Source: Rhodobacter sp. (GTDB lineage: Bacteria; Pseudomonadota; Alphaproteobacteria; Rhodobacterales; Rhodobacteraceae). From it: 5,149 bases of DNA. The stretch spans positions 1 through 5,149 of the forward strand of contig PNND01000010.1 of the NCBI GenBank assembly GCA_013824045.1. Direction: 5' to 3'. Below are positions 1 through 5,149 of the stretch, in pieces; the stretch's first letter is position 1, and every line of letters begins with the position of its first letter. Made by a program: the position numbers and the translations under genes. The notes under the pieces were generated by a model, which was not told where the DNA came from, did not search any database, and saw only the letters and a program-made list of their open reading frames with translations.

Positions 1-229
1 GGTTTTCCTTGATCTGTCCCAGATCGAAGCCGAAATGCTGCGCCTCTTGCGCGGCAACGGCACCAAAGGCCAAGGCGGAAATGGCGGCGACAGCAATGGC
101 GATGACAGCCAGGATGACAACGGCGGCGATACCGACGATGACGACAAAGATGCCATGAACGGCAGCGACAGCAACGGCGCAAACGGCGGCGACAGCGACG
201 GTGGTGACAGCAACGGCGGCGACAGCTGA
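1..229 (+). CDS. 3' end of an unidentified protein with an Asp/Gly-rich NGGDS repeat tail (5' partial)
   Basis: The open frame enters from the left edge (first full codon at 2) and stops at TGA 227-229, so only the last 75 residues are visible. The first 19 or so (VFLDLSQIEAEMLRLLRGN) look like the end of a folded, partly helical domain. An ATG at 35-37 lies inside this stretch, but nothing marks it as the true start. From about codon 27 the protein is low-complexity and very acidic: repeated NGGDS/NGDDS units with a DDDDKD cluster, probably disordered and perhaps metal-binding. It does not match the RTX nonapeptide (GGxGxDxxx) or a clean EF-hand loop. I do not recognise the family. The convergent S8 peptidase carries the same NGGDS motif after its signal peptide, which suggests a common compartment or a functional pairing. 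The coding call is supported by codon-regular repeats and a hairpin shortly after the stop. Confidence 0.7.
   Translation, partial: VFLDLSQIEAEMLRLLRGNGTKGQGGNGGDSNGDDSQDDNGGDTDDDDKDAMNGSDSNGANGGDSDGGDSNGGDS
80..226 (+). repeat. Degenerate 15-bp coding repeat (NGGDS units)
   Basis: The in-frame unit AAYGGCGGCGACAGC, encoding NGGDS, occurs in perfect or near-perfect form at 80-94 and 95-109 and several more times up to the stop codon. Diverged or interrupted units lie between. Synonymous changes (AAT/AAC, GGC/GGT) show that the protein motif is kept while the DNA drifts. Such an array can change copy number by slippage. Confidence 0.75.
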
Positions 230-255
230 TCGCCAACCTGACAGGCAAGAAGAGC

Positions 256-283
256 AAAAAGCGCCGGCCCATCGGGCCGGCGC
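256..283 (-). terminator. Intrinsic terminator hairpin with T-tract on the minus strand
   Basis: A perfect 10-bp stem, GCGCCGGCCC (261-270) and GGGCCGGCGC (274-283), encloses a 3-nt loop. On the minus strand the stem is followed at once by TTTTT (complement of A256-260), the canonical layout for stopping leftward transcription from the S8 peptidase gene. It also lies 31 bp after the stop of the + strand gene and could help end that transcript, but there is no T-run on that side. Confidence 0.7.
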
Positions 284-377
284 ATCCAACTGGCCACCCT
301 GCCCGTGCAACCCCAGTGGCATCTGCACCGTCACGCAAGACCTCAAGCAAAAGGTGCCCCCTGATCCCTTTCCCAAC

Positions 378-412
378 GCAGAAGGCCCCACCGATCCGGC
401 GGGGCCTTCTGC
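378..412 (-). terminator. Long hairpin just downstream of the S8 peptidase gene
   Basis: The arms 378-393 and 397-412 pair over 16 positions around a 3-nt loop (ATC). The only plus-strand mismatch is A390 with C400; in the minus-strand transcript these become U and G, a wobble pair, so the stem is unbroken only in leftward RNA. It lies 21 bp beyond the peptidase stop codon. No strong U-tract follows on either side, so it may act as an RNA-protecting 3' end or as the first of two tandem terminators with the hairpin at 261-283. Confidence 0.6.
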
Positions 413-433
413 TTCAGGGAACCCGTGCCACCC

Positions 434-1783
434 TTACTTCACCGCGGGGTCACAAAGTGCCGACGCCTCCAGCAACCCCGCGCCGAACACCTCATCCGAC
501 CCTTCCGCGCCCAGATCACGCGCCTGCGCCTTCAACGCGGCCGCCACCTCATCCGGCGTCAGCGCTGGGGTCTGGGACAGCATCACCGCCGCCGCCGCCG
601 TGACAAAGGGCACCGCATAGGATGTGCCGGTCTTGCCCCGCGCGCCCCGGATCGAGGTCGCGGCCAGCAGCCCCACCCCCGGCGCTGCCAGATCGATGTG
701 CTCCCCGCGCTGCGCCTCGCGATAGACACGCCCCCGCGCATCCACCGCCGTCACTGCCAGCACGCCCGGATGTGCCGCCGGCCAAGCGGGCGGCGCCTCT
801 GGCCCGGCATTCCCCGCCGCCGCCACGATCACCACGCCTTCCGGCCCCGCCATCGCATCCAGCGCCGCCTGCAGCACCCCGTTTTCCGGCCCGGCCAGCG
901 ACAGATTTATCACCCGCACGCCCCGCCCGCGCAGCAGGTCCAGCCCGCGCAACAGCGACGGCACATCGGCCCGCTCATCGCCTGCCACGTCCGAGAATAC
1001 ATCCACCGCAATCACCTCGGCCTCGGGAATAAGCCCGGGCACTCGGCTGTCCTCAGCCCCCACCAGCAGCGACGTGACCGCCGTGCCATGCACCGCCGCC
1101 GACGGGTCCAGCGTTGCGTCGGCCAGCCGCACCACCTCCAGCCGCGCGCCGGTCAGGATGTCATGTCCGTCATTCACACCCGTATCGATCACGCCCACCG
1201 GCACCTGCACCCGGCAGGACCCCAACCGTTCCCCCGGCCAACCGACAAGGTTCAGCGCCGAGCAGTTTTCATGCGTGCAGGACGCCTCGGCCTCTTGCAC
1301 CCCTGCCCCCTGTCCGGCGCGGTAGAAATGGTTGAAATCCGCACCCTCCCCGCCCGGCAGCGCCCGCACCCGCTCCCGCGCTGCCTCTAGCCCAAGCGGC
1401 CCCGGCACCCGCAACCGCGTCAGGCGCAGTCCGATACTTGAAAGCTCCTCGTCCGAGATCACCTCGAACCCTTCCACTTGCAGCTGCGTCAGCGCCGCAT
1501 CCGTCAGATCGCTTACCACCACCTCATCCGCTGCGGCCAAGGGCGGCGGCGGCGGCGCAGCAACCCGCTGCCGCTGCTGCCGGCGGGGGGTGTCATTCGA
1601 CCCGCCGCCATTCCCGAACCCGCCCCCAGAGTCGTCCGAGTCCCCGCCATTGTCATCCGAGTCGCCGCCATTGTCCTGCGCGTGCGCCACCCCGCCCGCG
1701 ATGCCACCCTCGAAGGGAAGCACTTCCGGCATCGGCAGGATGAGGGAGGACAGCAGCAAGGCCGTCAGCATGCGCTGGGTCAT
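434..1783 (-). CDS. Exported S8 family (subtilisin-like) serine peptidase
   Basis: The 449-residue product is a secreted or periplasmic serine endopeptidase. Residues 1-35 form a Sec signal peptide: MTQR, a hydrophobic core LTALLLSSLILP, then a probable cleavage after AHA35. Next come an Asp/Gly-rich linker (38-64) with NGGDSDD repeats, a PPPPP stretch near 77-81 and a probable propeptide or inhibitor-like segment (about 86-155). The catalytic domain spans about 190-440 and shows all S8 signatures: Asp200 in VIDTG, His232 in HGTAV, the oxyanion-hole Asn325 in AAAGNAGP and Ser388 in GTSYAVPFVTAAAA. Four cysteines (169, 174, 190, 444) could form disulfides after export. The ATG at 1781-1783 is chosen because it directly precedes the signal peptide; only a weak GGA lies upstream. 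The gene stands alone between terminators, converging on the repeat-tailed gene at 1-229. The family is clear; substrate unknown. Confidence 0.95.
   Translation of the reverse strand: MTQRMLTALLLSSLILPMPEVLPFEGGIAGGVAHAQDNGGDSDDNGGDSDDSGGGFGNGGGSNDTPRRQQRQRVAAPPPPPLAAADEVVVSDLTDAALTQLQVEGFEVISDEELSSIGLRLTRLRVPGPLGLEAARERVRALPGGEGADFNHFYRAGQGAGVQEAEASCTHENCSALNLVGWPGERLGSCRVQVPVGVIDTGVNDGHDILTGARLEVVRLADATLDPSAAVHGTAVTSLLVGAEDSRVPGLIPEAEVIAVDVFSDVAGDERADVPSLLRGLDLLRGRGVRVINLSLAGPENGVLQAALDAMAGPEGVVIVAAAGNAGPEAPPAWPAAHPGVLAVTAVDARGRVYREAQRGEHIDLAAPGVGLLAATSIRGARGKTGTSYAVPFVTAAAAVMLSQTPALTPDEVAAALKAQARDLGAEGSDEVFGAGLLEASALCDPAVK
1631..1672 (-). repeat. Two tandem 21-bp coding repeats (NGGDSDD) in the S8 peptidase
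   Basis: The copies at 1631-1651 and 1652-1672 differ at two positions and each encodes NGGDSDD immediately after the signal peptide. They form an acidic, probably disordered linker. The NGGDS core is the same as in the tail of the neighbouring + strand gene. Confidence 0.8.
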
Positions 1784-1807
1784 TTCGGAAATCCGTCCAC
1801 AGGGGCG

Positions 1808-1838
1808 ATGGGTTCAAGGCGAACAGGCCTGAACCCAT
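1808..1838. promoter_or_regulatory. Palindrome upstream of the S8 peptidase gene (operator or 5' UTR hairpin)
   Basis: ATGGGTTC (1808-1815) plus AGGC (1817-1820) pair with GCCT (1827-1830) plus GAACCCAT (1831-1838). This gives twelve base pairs with one bulged A (1816) and a 6-nt loop. It lies 25-55 bp before the peptidase start and directly after the -10-like element of the candidate promoter, so the predicted transcription start falls inside it. That position suits a repressor operator or a structure at the 5' end of the mRNA. There is no T-tract, so it is not a typical terminator. Confidence 0.5.
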
Positions 1839-1863
1839 AACGTTGTAATGCGCCAACTATTCC
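1839..1863 (-). promoter_or_regulatory. Candidate ECF-type promoter of the S8 peptidase gene
   Basis: On the minus strand GGAAT (1863-1859) is followed after 16 bp by CGTT (1842-1839). This resembles the alphaproteobacterial ECF sigma pattern GGAAC-N16/17-CGTT, with one mismatch in the -35 element. Transcription would start near 1832, giving a leader of about 50 nt. The match is short and found by eye, so it is only suggestive. Confidence 0.35.
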
Positions 1864-1894
1864 AGACTGCCGCAACTTTTTGGGGGGAGCCATG

Positions 1895-1924
1895 AAAAAG
1901 GGGCGGGCATCAGCTGCCCACCCC
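1895..1924 (-). terminator. Intrinsic terminator of guaB
   Basis: The arms 1900-1909 and 1915-1924 form a 10-bp GC-rich stem with a 5-nt loop, followed on the minus strand by TTTTT (complement of A1895-1899). The one plus-strand mismatch, C1904 with A1920, becomes a G-U wobble in the leftward transcript. It lies 25 bp after the guaB stop codon and should insulate the peptidase gene from guaB read-through. Confidence 0.85.
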
Positions 1925-1949
1925 TCTATTCCCTGCCCTTGATCAGCGA

Positions 1950-4231
<2,282 letters not shown>

Positions 4232-4240
4232 TCCGGCAAA

Positions 4241-4354
4241 GCGAAATCTAACGCAGATTTCGCGCCGTTTTCTGACACAGAAAACGGAGGAAAAACGCGC
4301 GCAACCCCCGGAATTTGCGTCAAATTCCGCCGCGAAGTCTGCGTCAGACTTCGC
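4241..4354. repeat. Array of four tandem perfect hairpins between convergent genes
   Basis: Four inverted repeats fill the gap between two convergent genes. H1 is GCGAAATCT (4241-4249) with AGATTTCGC (4255-4263), loop AACGC. H2 is CCGTTTTCTG (4265-4274) with CAGAAAACGG (4278-4287), loop ACA. H3 is CGGAATTTG (4309-4317) with CAAATTCCG (4321-4329), loop CGT. H4 is GCGAAGTCTG (4332-4341) with CAGACTTCGC (4345-4354), loop CGT. H1 and H4 share a stem in which one A-T pair is replaced by G-C, so pairing is kept. All have perfectly paired 9-10-bp arms and small loops, and no long T-run follows on either strand. The array probably serves as a shared 3'-end or termination region for both genes, or as a REP-like palindromic element; its function is not shown by sequence alone. 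Confidence 0.9.
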
Positions 4355-4366
4355 TTCTCCGGCCCC

Positions 4367-5149
4367 TCAGGCCTCTGCCGCATTCGTCTTTGCCGCCAAC
4401 TGCCCGCTGCCCCACAGCGTGATCACCCGCCACGCGATCACCGGCACCACACCCAGCGACACCACCAGCACCCCCATCCCCGCCAGATCGAACCCCAGCG
4501 CGAACAGGGCCGAGGCGTAGGCCACCAGTGGAAAGGTCAACGCCCCCCACATCGCGCTGAATCCAGCCTCCAGCAGCCACCTTCCTGAAATCACCAAAGC
4601 CAGCAGGATCAGCGTCGCAAGCGCCAGCGCCACCAAGGGCAGCACCGGTATCCCGACCCCCGCCCCCACCGTGGCCAAAAGGCTCGCTGGTGCCAGATGG
4701 ATCGCCAAGAGCGGCCGCAGCGGCGCGGGTGGAATGCGCCGCACCAGCTGCACCGCACTCGCCCCCCAGATCACCAGCGCCACCGCGCCCGTCGCCCAGA
4801 CCAGCGCCACCGCCAACCCCGGCCAATCCACCCATGGCGCGGCAATACCCCCCACGATGAACCCCACGAAACTCAGATGCCAGCCGGGGTTCACCACCCG
4901 CGCCTCGGCAGGCAACCGCGCCATCACAAGAACCGTCACCCCCGCCAGCACCAGATGCGCCAGCAGCGCCACAACCAGCACGCCCTGCGCCAACCCCACT
5001 GCAACAGGTGCCAGCGCGGCAGCTAGCGCCATCCCCCCCATGGTCATGGCGGCCAACCCCATCCGCCCCGGCAGCACCTTCAGATCATCCAGCACCACCG
5101 ACACCCGCCGCGCCATCTTTGCCCCATAGGAAAAGACCGCATAGCCCCA
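4367..5149 (-). CDS. TDT family (TehA/SLAC1-like) transporter or channel, N-terminus outside the window
   Basis: This is a polytopic inner-membrane protein. The frame runs off the right edge: 11 codons (WGYAVFSYGAK) precede the in-frame ATG at 5114-5116, and family members usually have about 320 residues and ten membrane helices. The 260 visible codons therefore probably lack two helices at the start. Numbering from that Met, VVLDDLKVLPGRMGLAAMT (7-25) is a typical TDT stretch. About eight hydrophobic helices follow, including LSFVGFIVGGIAAP (81-94), LLAIHLAPASLLATVG (136-151) and the late FSAMWGALTFPLVAYASALF (186-205), which resembles the aromatic/TFPL segment of SLAC1/TehA proteins. The C-terminal tail (KTNAAEA) is short and polar. 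Family members carry anions, C4-dicarboxylates or sulfite, or affect tellurite tolerance; the substrate here is unknown. The gene converges on the amidotransferase. Confidence 0.85.
   Translation of the reverse strand, partial: WGYAVFSYGAKMARRVSVVLDDLKVLPGRMGLAAMTMGGMALAAALAPVAVGLAQGVLVVALLAHLVLAGVTVLVMARLPAEARVVNPGWHLSFVGFIVGGIAAPWVDWPGLAVALVWATGAVALVIWGASAVQLVRRIPPAPLRPLLAIHLAPASLLATVGAGVGIPVLPLVALALATLILLALVISGRWLLEAGFSAMWGALTFPLVAYASALFALGFDLAGMGVLVVSLGVVPVIAWRVITLWGSGQLAAKTNAAEA

Noticed and set aside
80..226. NGGDS repeats as RTX calcium-binding repeats or EF-hands
   Set aside because: The GGxGxDxxx nonapeptide and the DxDxDG loop are both absent; the repeat is only generally acidic.
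201..620. A 139-codon + strand open frame spanning the convergent gap and the end of the peptidase gene
   Set aside because: It starts inside the repeat tail of another gene, crosses both terminator hairpins and has a compositionally random Pro/Ala/Ser-rich product.
425..1390. A 321-codon + strand open frame opposite the S8 peptidase
   Set aside because: It is an Arg/His/Pro-rich shadow of the peptidase gene with no recognisable motif; the peptidase strand has a signal peptide and an intact catalytic triad.
1653..1856. A 67-codon minus-strand frame overlapping the peptidase start
   Set aside because: It runs out of frame through the signal peptide and repeat region, has no ribosome binding site, and would begin upstream of the proposed transcription start.
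4241..4354. The hairpin array as a CRISPR array or rho-independent terminator pair
   Set aside because: The arms differ between units and there are no constant repeats with unique spacers, so it is not CRISPR. No stem is followed by a proper T-tract, so a plain intrinsic terminator is not demonstrated.

Overview
The window looks like chromosomal DNA from a high-GC alphaproteobacterium, most probably a member of the Rhodobacteraceae. The evidence is GC-rich codon use, the style of the IMP dehydrogenase N-terminus and of the S8 peptidase, and GC-rich intergenic hairpins. This placement rests on recognising protein families by eye; no search was run.

Layout from left to right. (1) 1-229, + strand: the 3' end of an unidentified gene whose product ends in an Asp/Gly/Asn/Ser-rich repeat tail (NGGDS units). 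(2) 230-433: a convergent intergenic region with two strong GC-rich hairpins. Both fit best as terminators for leftward transcription. (3) 434-1783, - strand: an exported subtilisin-like (S8) serine peptidase with an intact catalytic triad. Just after its signal peptide it carries the same kind of NGGDS repeat as gene 1. (4) 1784-1949: the promoter region of the peptidase, with an ECF-type promoter candidate beside a 12-bp-arm palindrome, followed by a canonical terminator for guaB. (5) 1950-3398, - strand: guaB (IMP dehydrogenase), complete at 482 aa. (6) 3399-3532: a divergent promoter region. (7) 3533-4231, + strand: a class I glutamine amidotransferase domain protein that starts at TTG behind an ideal Shine-Dalgarno. 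(8) 4232-4366: a convergent intergenic region almost filled by four tandem perfect hairpins. (9) 4367-5149, - strand: a TDT-family (TehA/SLAC1-like) membrane transporter, cut by the window edge at its N-terminus.

guaB is a housekeeping gene of guanine nucleotide synthesis. The divergent amidotransferase is a stand-alone glutaminase-type domain whose link to guaB is positional only. The S8 peptidase and the repeat-tailed protein may be a functional pair in the cell envelope, because they share an unusual low-complexity motif and lie next to each other. The two least ordinary parts of the window are that pair, with its candidate ECF-type control, and the four-hairpin array at 4241-4354. I see no tRNA, rRNA, CRISPR array, insertion sequence or prophage gene.
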